In this document: positions 15,558 through 24,768 of the stretch, piece after piece
How the letters are laid out: each line of letters begins with the position of its first letter
Numbering within the stretch: the stretch's first letter is position 1
From: an uncultured archaeon
Lineage (GTDB): Archaea > Thermoproteota > Nitrososphaeria_A > Caldarchaeales > Calditenuaceae
DNA: 35,130 nucleotides
Direction: 5' to 3'
Assembly (NCBI GenBank): GCA_937921685.1
Contig: CAKZUF010000028.1
Location: 1 to 35,130, forward strand
The notes under the pieces: generated by a model
Told to the model about the DNA's origin: nothing
The model's input: the letters and a program-made list of their open reading frames with translations, nothing else
Database searches by the model: none
Program-made: the position numbers and the translations under genes

Positions 15558-18500
15558 TTGAAAGAGACGGGGAAGATCCTACAGGAGCTGGGCTACAATT
15601 TCTATAAACTGGTTGAGGAGCCTGTTAGACCAGAGCTAACTGATGTAACATTCTCGCAGCTCATCCCCCGCCTTGACTCCTCTGGGCTCGAGATCGCGGG
15701 TAAGAGGCTTTATAGACACCAGCTTGAAGCCTACAGTGCGCTTGCAGCTGGGAAGAACCTGATACTCCGATCAGGGACAGGCTCGGGGAAGACCGAGGCA
15801 TGGTTCGCCTACGCCGCCAGCCACGGCGCCAGGGTCTTGGCAGTCTATCCGACCCTCGCCCTCTCCAACGATCAGGTCAGCCGTCTGAATACATACTGTG
15901 AATCCTTGGGTATGAAGGTGTCCATCATCGATGCGCCCACTAGGAGCAGGCTAGCCCATGTCGTGGGTGTTAGGGGATTGAGACGGGAGCTGGCATCCTC
16001 AAACCTAGTCGTCACCAATCCTGCCTACCTCCTTATGGAGATAAAGAAGCTGGGAGGCGAGAAGCCTCCACTGCTGAGAGAGTTTCTATCCAACCTAGAC
16101 CTACTCGTCCTAGACGATATCGACTTTTACTCACCCCGCAGCCTCGCAATCCTCTTAGCAATGTGCAAGATATTGAGGGAGAGGGCATCCCCACACCTCA
16201 GATTCGCCGTCTTGACGGCGATGCTTGAGAACCCAGAGGAGCTGGCGGGATTCCTCCAATCCATAACCGGGGTGGAGGCGGTGATCGTGGATGGCAAACC
16301 CTTCCACCCAAGGAACACGTGCTATGTAGTCTTGGGTCGAAACCTCCGCGTTGTCTGGAACCGAATCAGGGAGAGGCGGGATGAGATCTTGCGAATCGGG
16401 GCTGGTAGAGACATTGCTGCCGCCATCGAAAGCTATGACGAATTCCTCAAGAATGTTTACAAGGTGATTGAGGCGGCCAGAGCCGCAGGCCTCGACTTGG
16501 CCGGCCTGAACCCGTATCCCGACCCAGCAGAGCTGATAGCGAAGTATGTCGATGACGACGGCTTGACCATAGTTTTCACCCAGAGTATAGCTAGGGCGGA
16601 GGAGCTTAGGAGGCGGGTTGCCGCGGAGGCTGGAGAAGACTCGGTAGCAGCACACCACCACCTAGTTGACAAGGAGACAAGGCGGACCGTGGAGGAGAGG
16701 GCGAGGACCGGCGCCCTGAAGCTTCTTATCTCTCCGAGAACCCTATCCCAAGGAATCGACATCGGAGACGTCGTCAGGATAGTGCATGTCGGCCTGCCTG
16801 AGAGTCTCAGGGAGTTTTTACAGAAGGAGGGGAGGAAGGGTCGGAGGGAAGGGATTGAATGGACCGAGTCAGTAATAATTCCCAGCTCGTCCTGGGACTA
16901 TAACCTGCTCAAGAGGGGTACAGACGCGCTGGTCAAGTGGGTCTCAATCGGCCGTGAGCGCGTTGTCGTCAACCCCCGCAACAAGTACATCGCGCTCGTC
17001 GAAGCCCTCTTTAAGGCCACTCGTCCCGGCGGCGTAAGAACCCTCACGCCAGAGGAGTCAAAGCTGCTCACAAGCCTTGGCATGCTCCGGGAATACGCCC
17101 TGACGAGTGTCGGGAAGAGGGCTTGGATGAAGCTAAACTTCTACGAGTTCGCACCAAGTCTCGGTGTTAAAAGGATTAGGCGAAGGAGAGACGGCTCAGA
17201 ACATTACCTCGAAGATATATCGCACGTGGACTTGGTAGAGAGGTTCCAGGTCGGCTGCATAGACTACACTTCAGACGGCATTGTCACCAGGCATGCGCGG
17301 AGCCCTGAGGCGGGCAGGCTTGTCACCTCAATAGTCGTCGAGGACATCTCGGAGCAGGTCCTCAGGAGGTACGAGCCACTTGCGCTAGCGCTTGAAGAGT
17401 ATGAGGCCGTTAAGAGGAGGTGGGGTGAGGAGTCTTCAATCGCTTCAGACTACTATGCGGGGCGCCTCCACACCGAGGTAGACTGCCTCGTGAAGCCTCC
17501 GGAGGGCTTCGGGCTCTATGTCAAACTGCCCAACCACATAAACTGGATACTCCGTAGCACAACACTAGACGTCTTCGTCGTTGACGGGAGGACGATAGTG
17601 TCGCCTAGGCGCCGGGTCATCCCGGTTCCCACACCCACCGACGGTGTCTATACAGACTACACCTACGGCACACTGGTCGAGGCAGACCCGACGGACGACC
17701 CCTCAATGCTGAGGCTGGGAATGGCGCTAACCGAGATAGTGATGAGGAGGAAGCTGGGAATACCGTTTGAGACGATAAAGTATGACGTGATAGTTGTCGG
17801 CGACCGAAAGTTTGTCTCAATCCATGAGCCCGAGTCTGCGGGGCTGCTCGAAAGGCTTGACTGGCTGGAGCTTAGGAGGCTGGTCGAGGAATACGTCCCG
17901 GACGAGCTGGACGAGTGTCTGCTAGAAGCCATTAACGAGATGGCGTATGCGGCCCTGATGAGCAGGGGTTTTGACTGGTCGCCAGCCAAACACTACGCCT
18001 CAAAGATCCTCGACAGACTTGTCCTGAGGGAGAGGCTCAGGCTCCAGCTCCCAGTGGGGGAGGTCTCGGTGCCCAGACCCAGCAGAGCCCTCAAGAAATG
18101 CGTGGTCTCAGGAAACTACTACGCCCTAGACGACTCCTCATCCTTCCTAGTCTACTGCATCGGAGTCTTCGACGGCGAGTCTGTCAAGGGCTCAGCAGGT
18201 CTTAAGACGCCGGAGGGCCCAGACAACGCCTACATCGAGGCCTCCTCCATAATCTCAGGCCTCCTCGACTCCGGCTTCAACCTGCTAGTGTACGACTCGC
18301 AGGAGCTCCTAGAGATGCTCGACCGGCTGGGCATGCGCTCTCTAAAAGCCAAGCTGATGGGCGCCTCCGCCCTAGGGCTGGTCAAGGACGTCTCGGAAAT
18401 ATTTGCAAGGGTCTTGGGGGAGAGACTTCCGCTCACCGAGGCGTGCCGGGTCCTCGGCCTTGAGAGGATGGCCCAGCCAATAGAGGTCGCTGCCACCGCC

Positions 18501-18695
18501 TCGAAGGCTGATGCGAAGCCCTCAAACCCCTACTGGCTCAGAGAAGCGCTTGGAAAGATCGGGCCCGAGGTCGAGCGGGTGACCGGAGATGACCTCCGAT
18601 CAATCTACATGCTGGGACTAGTGCTCGAGGAGCTTGAGAGGAGTGTCAGGAGTGTTCAGGCTTCTGGAGGGTCATACCGGAAAGGGCCTCAATGA
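15558..18695 (+). CDS. Large SF2 (DEAD/DEAH-like, COG1205-type) helicase with C-terminal RNase H-fold-like domain
   Basis: Motif I LRSGTGSGKTEAW; motif II LVLDDIDF; motif III TAM; motif VI QKEGRKGRRE; DUF1998-like 'VIVVGDRKFVSIHEPESAGLLERLDWLEL'; C-terminal ~180 aa resembles the YprB/DEDD exonuclease fold. TTG start. Confidence 0.82.
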   Translation: MKETGKILQELGYNFYKLVEEPVRPELTDVTFSQLIPRLDSSGLEIAGKRLYRHQLEAYSALAAGKNLILRSGTGSGKTEAWFAYAASHGARVLAVYPTLALSNDQVSRLNTYCESLGMKVSIIDAPTRSRLAHVVGVRGLRRELASSNLVVTNPAYLLMEIKKLGGEKPPLLREFLSNLDLLVLDDIDFYSPRSLAILLAMCKILRERASPHLRFAVLTAMLENPEELAGFLQSITGVEAVIVDGKPFHPRNTCYVVLGRNLRVVWNRIRERRDEILRIGAGRDIAAAIESYDEFLKNVYKVIEAARAAGLDLAGLNPYPDPAELIAKYVDDDGLTIVFTQSIARAEELRRRVAAEAGEDSVAAHHHLVDKETRRTVEERARTGALKLLISPRTLSQGIDIGDVVRIVHVGLPESLREFLQKEGRKGRREGIEWTESVIIPSSSWDYNLLKRGTDALVKWVSIGRERVVVNPRNKYIALVEALFKATRPGGVRTLTPEESKLLTSLGMLREYALTSVGKRAWMKLNFYEFAPSLGVKRIRRRRDGSEHYLEDISHVDLVERFQVGCIDYTSDGIVTRHARSPEAGRLVTSIVVEDISEQVLRRYEPLALALEEYEAVKRRWGEESSIASDYYAGRLHTEVDCLVKPPEGFGLYVKLPNHINWILRSTTLDVFVVDGRTIVSPRRRVIPVPTPTDGVYTDYTYGTLVEADPTDDPSMLRLGMALTEIVMRRKLGIPFETIKYDVIVVGDRKFVSIHEPESAGLLERLDWLELRRLVEEYVPDELDECLLEAINEMAYAALMSRGFDWSPAKHYASKILDRLVLRERLRLQLPVGEVSVPRPSRALKKCVVSGNYYALDDSSSFLVYCIGVFDGESVKGSAGLKTPEGPDNAYIEASSIISGLLDSGFNLLVYDSQELLEMLDRLGMRSLKAKLMGASALGLVKDVSEIFARVLGERLPLTEACRVLGLERMAQPIEVAATASKADAKPSNPYWLREALGKIGPEVERVTGDDLRSIYMLGLVLEELERSVRSVQASGGSYRKGPQ

Positions 18696-19137
18696 CGCTG
18701 GCAATGTAGCTGTCAACCCTATCCGAAGCGATGCCCACGCGCTTTAGCTCCTCCTTTATGTATCTTTCAACGAGCCTGTAGTTTTTGAAGAGCTCGTTTA
18801 TGCTCCTCCACTTCACATCCTTGAGGGCCTTGCCTATTTCCTCGTCATAGGGCAGTAGTCCTTTAACCATCATGAAGGCTAGAATGGGGTAGCCTATGTA
18901 GTTCTTGAACCTTGTTCCGTTGTCGTCTGAGTCCGCCAACCCCCGGGCCGCGTCGAGGAAGACCCTATAGGTCCTGTCACCCTCCGAGGCCCTAACCTCC
19001 GCCTCAGATTCACCCAGCACGCGGACCCTACCACCCGCAACAGCTCCGACAGCCTCGAGAACCTTCACACGCGGTGGGGTTGAAAGCTGCATCAGAATCA
19101 ATGGAATTAAGTGCCTAAAAAATCTTAGACCCTGCAC
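18646..19137 (-). CDS. Conserved-looking hypothetical protein
   Basis: 163-aa ORF with coding-like composition. Likely start is the internal ATG at 19092 (MQLSTPPRVKVLEAVGAVAGGRVRVLG). Convergent 50-nt 3' overlap with the helicase. Confidence 0.65.
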   Translation of the reverse strand: MQGLRFFRHLIPLILMQLSTPPRVKVLEAVGAVAGGRVRVLGESEAEVRASEGDRTYRVFLDAARGLADSDDNGTRFKNYIGYPILAFMMVKGLLPYDEEIGKALKDVKWRSINELFKNYRLVERYIKEELKRVGIASDRVDSYIASVIEALSGMTLQKPEHS

Positions 19138-19157
19138 GACAGCTAGCCCTATATCAT

Positions 19158-20237
19158 GTGACGCATAGTCTGAAACACATGTCCGCGGGCGCAGGCACGG
19201 GTCCCCGCTTCAGCCACAAAGACCTGTTCAACTTCAGCCGCGACTGCCTCCTCAAGACCGGTGTCCCTCGACCGGACGCAGAACTGGTGGCAGATCACCT
19301 TGTCCTGGCAAACCTTCGAGGAGTCGATTCTCACGGAGTGATAAGGCTGCCATACTACGTGGAGGGGCTGGAGAAGGGATATCTCAACAAGCTGTGCAAT
19401 GTGAGGGTGCTGCGGCAGGGGCCCACGTGGGTCCTCATAGACTGTGGCATGTGCCTCGGAATTGTTGGAGCGGTGAAGGCCTCAGAGATTGCTCTAGAGA
19501 AGTCTCTCAACGCTGGCGTGGCTGTAGCGGGTGCGGTGGGCCTAGGACATGTTGGCATGCTGGCCTACTACACATCGAGGGTTGCGGAAAAGGGGCTGAT
19601 AGGCTTGGCTCTGGCCAACGGAGTGGCCGAGATGCCGCCGTGGGGTGGTGTCGGCAAAGTCTTCGGGACCAACCCGATAAGCATAGGGATACCTAGAAGC
19701 GGGTCAGCTCCCATACTTGTAGACATGGCCACCTCAGCGATAGCCAAGTTCAAGGTCCACTTAGCAGCTGCACAGGGACAGCAGCTACCAGAGGGTGTCG
19801 CTCTAAACAGTGAGGGTAGGCCGACCAGAGACCCTGAAGAGGCTCTCAGAGGCTGTCTCCTACCCTTCGGCGGATACAAGGGATACTCACTCGCGCTATT
19901 CGTGGAAGTGATGGCCTCCGCACTCATCGGAGGGCCAAGCAGCGTCGAGGTTAGGGACCATCCATCACAGCAAGGTGGATTCTTCATAACAGTAATAAAC
20001 CCCGAGATCTTCGGTGACAAAATACAGTTCCTATCACGTATCGAGAACTTGGTCTCCACTATAAAGTCGGTGAGGCATGCGGAGGGTGTTGAGGAGATAA
20101 TGCTGCCTGGAGAGCCTGAGGAGAGGGCCGTGAGGGAGAGGCTGAAGAGAGGTATCCCAATAGATCCCAAAACCGTCCAGAGGCTGAGGGAGCTAGGAGA
20201 TCGTCTCGGCGTCTCCCTCCCAGAGCCTCTAGGCTAG
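19158..20237 (+). CDS. Malate/L-lactate dehydrogenase-like (Ldh_2 family) oxidoreductase
   Basis: 'NLRGVDSHGVIRLPYYVEGLEKGYLN', 'GLGHVGMLAYYTSRVAEKGLIGLALANG', 'FGTNPISIGIP', 'LPFGGYKGYSLALFVEVMASAL'. Start is GTG 19158 or ATG 19179. Confidence 0.88.
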   Translation: MTHSLKHMSAGAGTGPRFSHKDLFNFSRDCLLKTGVPRPDAELVADHLVLANLRGVDSHGVIRLPYYVEGLEKGYLNKLCNVRVLRQGPTWVLIDCGMCLGIVGAVKASEIALEKSLNAGVAVAGAVGLGHVGMLAYYTSRVAEKGLIGLALANGVAEMPPWGGVGKVFGTNPISIGIPRSGSAPILVDMATSAIAKFKVHLAAAQGQQLPEGVALNSEGRPTRDPEEALRGCLLPFGGYKGYSLALFVEVMASALIGGPSSVEVRDHPSQQGGFFITVINPEIFGDKIQFLSRIENLVSTIKSVRHAEGVEEIMLPGEPEERAVRERLKRGIPIDPKTVQRLRELGDRLGVSLPEPLG

Positions 20238-22420
20238 GACTCCTCGACGAAGTCGGATATCTTCGGCAGCTGGAGCGGCATGCCCTTCCTCTTCCTAATC
20301 TCCATAATCACCTTCTCTTTAATCGACTCGGGCACCGGCTTCCAGGCATGGAACTCCGTGCCCCAGAACGCCTTACCCATCGTCGCGCCCCTCATGAGCT
20401 CAGCTAGGTCAGACGCCTCAGCCGCAGGAATCTCACCGGACACGACAGAGATGTACTCCGACTGGGCCACATCGATGATCCTACCCCTCTTCGAGCTCAG
20501 GATAGACGTAACGGCTCCGATGAAGTCTGGTGGGACCTTCACCTCGATCTTCAGTATTGGCTCTAGAAGCACTGGGTCGGCGGTGAGTATGCTCGCATAA
20601 ATGGAGCGCCAAGTGGCTGGCGCGATCTGTGCATAACCCCTGTGGACCGGGTCTTCGTGGAGGTCTACATTGACCAGCACAGCCTTAAGACCTCTCATCC
20701 TCTCACCCGCGAGCGGCCCCTCCTGAATAACCCTTTGGAACCCGCCAATAATCATCATCTTACTCTCATGCAGGTATTGAGCGCCCTTCGTCATGTCAAC
20801 TAAAATATTGCCTCCAGAGTCGATCATCCACACATTCCTAGCCTCGTCGGCGTCCCAGCCGTGGTCTCTGAGGATCTTCGCAACCTGCTTCCTATCCATC
20901 TCATCGAATAGCTCGCCGCGCCTAATCAGGTCAACGATCGCGTCATCAAGCTTCTCCACGTAAAAGTATATCTTGTTATGACGGTTGGGTGACTTGCCTT
21001 CAAAGACCCTCCCCCTACGGTTCACGGACTCCCTGTAAAGGATTATCGGGTTGCCTGCCACAATCTCTAGCCCCGCCTTCTGGATCCAAGTTAGAGCGAT
21101 CTCAAGGTGAAGGGTGCCCATCCCGCTGATCAAGTATTCGCCAGTCTCAGGCCTAACCACCGTCACCAGCGTCGGGTCCTCGATCGTTAGTTTGCTAAGG
21201 AAGTCGATTAGCTTTGGAAGGTCCTTACTGTGCTTAGGCTCTATCGCCACAGTAACTACAGGCTCGGAAACATATCTCAGTGTCTCGAACGGCACCATCT
21301 CGACACCGGCCAGTGTGTCGCCGGCCCTCGCCTCCTCTATCCCCAGGAGTGCCGGAATGTTCCCGGCGGGGAGGGTGTTAACAATCTCTCTGTTGGGGCC
21401 CATGTAAACCGCGACCTGCTGGACCCTCGCCTCAATATTCCTACCCACAATCAGGAGCGAATCCCCGTCTGATACAGTCCCGCTGAAGAGTCTCCCAGTT
21501 ACGACGACGCCTGCGGCTGGGTCGACCTTAACGTCTGTGACAGCCATTACGGGTATCCCCTTCTCATCGCACTCTATCATGTCTTGGCCGACCTCCGAGT
21601 CTACAGGCCCCTTCCATATCTTGGGGATCCTATACTTCTGGGCCTTGTGGGGTGGTGGATGGTGGTTGATCACCATCTCGAGTATTGCTTCGTGGAGGGG
21701 GAAGTTCTCGCGTAGCCAGTCTATGTTTGAGTCTGCAAATGCCTTTAACACGTCGCTGAACTTGATCCCTTTCTTCTGGGCCTGCTGGATTGTAAACCCC
21801 CAACGGTCCTTGGCTGATCCGAGGGCGATGCTCCCACTCTGGAAACCCACCTTCCACTCCTCGCGCATCCAAGGCTCGCCGTACATGTCTATGAGTCGGT
21901 TAACCTCGGTCGCAATCCTCGCAAGCGTCTCCTGAATCTTTTCAGGGGTCAGTTTAAGCTCCTTTATCAGCCTGTCAACCTTGTTTATGTAGAGGACTGG
22001 CTTGACACGCTCCGAGAGGGCCTGCCTGATAACAGTCTCCGTCTGAGTCATCACGCCCTCCACCGCGTCAACAACGACCACCGCGCCGTCAATAGCCCTG
22101 AGCGCCCTGGTAACCCTGCCGCTAAAGTCTACGTGCCCCGGCGTATCTATCATGTTTATGATGTATGGCTTGTCGAGCTCGTAGTAGAGGCTGACGTTCG
22201 CAGCCTTTATCGTCATCTGCCTCTGCTGCTCCTCCTCGAGGTAGTCGAGTGCGAGCGCCCTCCCTGCGAGCGAAGGGCTGAGAAGCCCGGCGGCAGCTAG
22301 GAGGCTGTCTGTAGTCGTCGTCTTGCCGTGGTCAACGTGGGCTATTATGCCGATATTCCTGATGCTATCCTTCTGGCGTAGAATCTCCAGTACCTCGCTG
22401 ATCTTCTTAACTCTACCCAA
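20234..22420 (-). CDS. fusA: Archaeal translation elongation factor 2 (aEF-2)
   Basis: GTPase motifs AHVDHGKTTTTDSLL, DTPGHVDFSGRV, NKVDR; diphthamide-region 'HEDPVHRGYAQIAPATWRSIYA'; 728 aa. Confidence 0.97.
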   Translation of the reverse strand: MGRVKKISEVLEILRQKDSIRNIGIIAHVDHGKTTTTDSLLAAAGLLSPSLAGRALALDYLEEEQQRQMTIKAANVSLYYELDKPYIINMIDTPGHVDFSGRVTRALRAIDGAVVVVDAVEGVMTQTETVIRQALSERVKPVLYINKVDRLIKELKLTPEKIQETLARIATEVNRLIDMYGEPWMREEWKVGFQSGSIALGSAKDRWGFTIQQAQKKGIKFSDVLKAFADSNIDWLRENFPLHEAILEMVINHHPPPHKAQKYRIPKIWKGPVDSEVGQDMIECDEKGIPVMAVTDVKVDPAAGVVVTGRLFSGTVSDGDSLLIVGRNIEARVQQVAVYMGPNREIVNTLPAGNIPALLGIEEARAGDTLAGVEMVPFETLRYVSEPVVTVAIEPKHSKDLPKLIDFLSKLTIEDPTLVTVVRPETGEYLISGMGTLHLEIALTWIQKAGLEIVAGNPIILYRESVNRRGRVFEGKSPNRHNKIYFYVEKLDDAIVDLIRRGELFDEMDRKQVAKILRDHGWDADEARNVWMIDSGGNILVDMTKGAQYLHESKMMIIGGFQRVIQEGPLAGERMRGLKAVLVNVDLHEDPVHRGYAQIAPATWRSIYASILTADPVLLEPILKIEVKVPPDFIGAVTSILSSKRGRIIDVAQSEYISVVSGEIPAAEASDLAELMRGATMGKAFWGTEFHAWKPVPESIKEKVIMEIRKRKGMPLQLPKISDFVEES

Positions 22421-22524
22421 CTTCAGTCGCGAATTAGTTGTTCGGCGTATTTAAGGTAAAGTCCACCGAGCATACCTTGCCCTAGGAATAGTATTATACC
22501 AGAGGCAGCAGAGTAGATTTTGAT

Positions 22525-23022
22525 TTGACGACGGGCATCAGTGTCCGGGTGGCTGAGGAGCGGGATAAGGAGCAGATAGTAGACCTGATGGTGAGGGCTA
22601 AGAGGCTGAACGAGGAGTTTGACCCGCTCCTGAAGTTGTCCAGCAGGCTTCAGGAGACCGTGAGAAGATATGTGGAGGAGTCTCTTTCCTCGCCAGCTTC
22701 ACTCCTCGTCGTGGCTGAGCATGAGGGGAGGCTGGTGGGGGTCCTAAAGGCTGAGATCGTTAACAGGATCTTCTACGACCCGCCGCTCGAGGGCATGATA
22801 AGAGAGCTGTATATACTGCCGGAGTATAGGAGAAAGGGGGTTGGGAAGATGCTGGTGGCCGAGGCGTTCAAAATCCTCCAAGAGCGTGGCGCCGGCCTAT
22901 TAACGGCCGAGTTTCCCTCCCTACACAAGATCGCCGTAGAGTTCTATGAGAAGATGGGGTTTAGGCCTATCTTCAGTAAATACACCATCGAGATTGACAG
23001 GGCTAGGACGGCGCTAGAGTAG
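22525..23022 (+). CDS. GNAT family N-acetyltransferase
   Basis: 'IRELYILPEYRRKGVGKMLVAEAFKILQERGAGLLTAEFP...AVEFYEKMGFRP'. TTG start. Confidence 0.87.
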   Translation: MTTGISVRVAEERDKEQIVDLMVRAKRLNEEFDPLLKLSSRLQETVRRYVEESLSSPASLLVVAEHEGRLVGVLKAEIVNRIFYDPPLEGMIRELYILPEYRRKGVGKMLVAEAFKILQERGAGLLTAEFPSLHKIAVEFYEKMGFRPIFSKYTIEIDRARTALE

Positions 23023-23044
23023 TGGGGTGCAACGGTGATTTTTA

Positions 23045-23995
23045 TTGAGTGCTATAGCGTGCGAGGGTCTGAGAAAATATTATAGGGCTAAGGTTAGAAG
23101 GAGTTTTTTCAACCGAATCGACTCCGTCATTAGAGCGCTTGACGGTGTTAGCCTCGAGGTGGAGAAGGGAGTTGTTTTCAGTCTGGTGGGGCCTAACGGT
23201 GCTGGCAAGACGACGATGGTGAAGATCCTGTCGACGCTCCTCATACCTGATGCGGGGTGGGCGCAGGTCGGCGGCTACGATGTAGTCAAGCAGGCAGGCC
23301 GGGTTAGAGGGATCATTGGGCTTGTATTGGCGCCTGACAAGGGCTTCTACACTAGGCTAACCGGGCTGGAGAACCTTGTCTACTACGGTAGACTCTATGG
23401 CCTCTCAAAGGAAGAGGCGACTAGGAAGGCCAAGGAGCTTTTGGAGCTCACAGGGCTTGGGGAGGATGGGATGAGGCTATTCGAGGAATATAGCTTGGGT
23501 ATGCGCGCCAAGCTCAGCATAGCCAAGGCCCTGATCAACGAGCCTGAGATAGTATTCCTCGACGAGCCTACGATAGGGCTGGACCCACTATCAGCCAGAA
23601 GGATCAGGAACCTAATCAAGGACCTAGCAGCCGAGGGGATGACGGTCTTCATGACAAGCCACAACATGTGGGAGGTGGAGAACCTCAGCAACACCGTAGT
23701 GGTCATAAAGAGTGGAAGAATCGTGGCTAAGGGCTCGCCCTCGGAGCTAAAGGAGAGGCTAAACTTAAGCTATAGAGTCGAGGTCGAGATAATCGCCGAG
23801 AAGGCTCCTGACACAAGCCTTCCAGTCACGACTGGGGATCGAGGCTATCCCGTGGTGACGGTGACGACGAACAAGCCGAGTGAAGACCTGGTTAAAGTCA
23901 TAGACGAAATGAGGGGTAAGGGGTATTCGATTGGGATGGTCCGGGTGCAGGAGCCCAGCCTGGAGGAAGTGCTAACACAAGTGTTGTCCAGTTGA
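23045..23995 (+). CDS. ABC transporter ATP-binding protein (ABC-2 exporter type)
   Basis: Walker A GPNGAGKTTMVK; 'EYSLGMRAKLSIAKALINEPEIVFLDEPTIGLDP'. TTG start. Confidence 0.9.
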   Translation: MSAIACEGLRKYYRAKVRRSFFNRIDSVIRALDGVSLEVEKGVVFSLVGPNGAGKTTMVKILSTLLIPDAGWAQVGGYDVVKQAGRVRGIIGLVLAPDKGFYTRLTGLENLVYYGRLYGLSKEEATRKAKELLELTGLGEDGMRLFEEYSLGMRAKLSIAKALINEPEIVFLDEPTIGLDPLSARRIRNLIKDLAAEGMTVFMTSHNMWEVENLSNTVVVIKSGRIVAKGSPSELKERLNLSYRVEVEIIAEKAPDTSLPVTTGDRGYPVVTVTTNKPSEDLVKVIDEMRGKGYSIGMVRVQEPSLEEVLTQVLSS

Positions 23996-24768
23996 GGGTC
24001 CTAAACCAGCTAGCAGGCATAGTGGAGGCGGAGCTTAAAGCACTCACCAGAGAGGCTGGCGTCTTCATATTCGTGGTTTTCTTCCCATTCATGTTCTCTC
24101 TCCTCACATACGGTGCAGGACAGACCCTCACGGGTGGTGGAGCGTCTCCGACACAGTGGTTCTACCAGTTAATAGGCTTCACAATCATGATGATAGCACT
24201 TACTATGAGCAGCTCGTCGGCGTGGTACTTCAGGAGAGGGATGATGACTGGCAGGCTAGAATACATCTTGGCGGCACCTATAAGCCCGCTAATAGCTGTG
24301 CTCTCCTCAGCCCTCACAAATACAATCTTTAACATAGCCTACTTCATAGTCGTGGCTGCGGTAGGCGTCATAGCGGTCTATGGACCATACTACCTCGTCC
24401 ACATTGTAGGCGTCATCCTATTCCTAGCCCTAGCTCTGCTACCCGTCATAGGCTTCAACCTACTGGTCGGCATATTAACAATATTTTTCCGCGAACCTGA
24501 GCCTGTATCCAACCTGATCAACGCTGTAGTCTCAACCGTTTCAGGCTTTACCTATCCAATAATTCTACTACCTAGCTTCCTCCAAACCCTCGGACAGATA
24601 ATGCCCTATTCTCACATAGTTAATGGCGCGAGGGATGTCCTCGCAGGTTCATTCCGACTCGTCCAACTCTCGCCCCATCTTTTCCTGCTCGGCTATCTAA
24701 TCCTCGGTCTGGTTGCCTTCAGGGTGGGAGAGGCTGTATATGTCAGGAAGAGCGGGGTTCATTGGTAG
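23992..24768 (+). CDS. ABC-2 type transporter permease
   Basis: Six hydrophobic segments; 4-nt overlap with the upstream ATPase; 'YPIILLPSFLQTLGQIMPYSHIVNGARDVL' ABC-2 signature. TTG start. Confidence 0.82.
   Translation: MRVLNQLAGIVEAELKALTREAGVFIFVVFFPFMFSLLTYGAGQTLTGGGASPTQWFYQLIGFTIMMIALTMSSSSAWYFRRGMMTGRLEYILAAPISPLIAVLSSALTNTIFNIAYFIVVAAVGVIAVYGPYYLVHIVGVILFLALALLPVIGFNLLVGILTIFFREPEPVSNLINAVVSTVSGFTYPIILLPSFLQTLGQIMPYSHIVNGARDVLAGSFRLVQLSPHLFLLGYLILGLVAFRVGEAVYVRKSGVHW

Noticed and set aside
16155-16661. 168-aa minus-strand ORF
   Set aside because: Antisense to helicase motifs; no recognisable domain.
19568-20170. 200-aa minus-strand ORF
   Set aside because: Antisense shadow of the Ldh_2 gene.
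21537-21935. 132-aa plus-strand ORF
   Set aside because: Antisense to conserved aEF-2 coding sequence.
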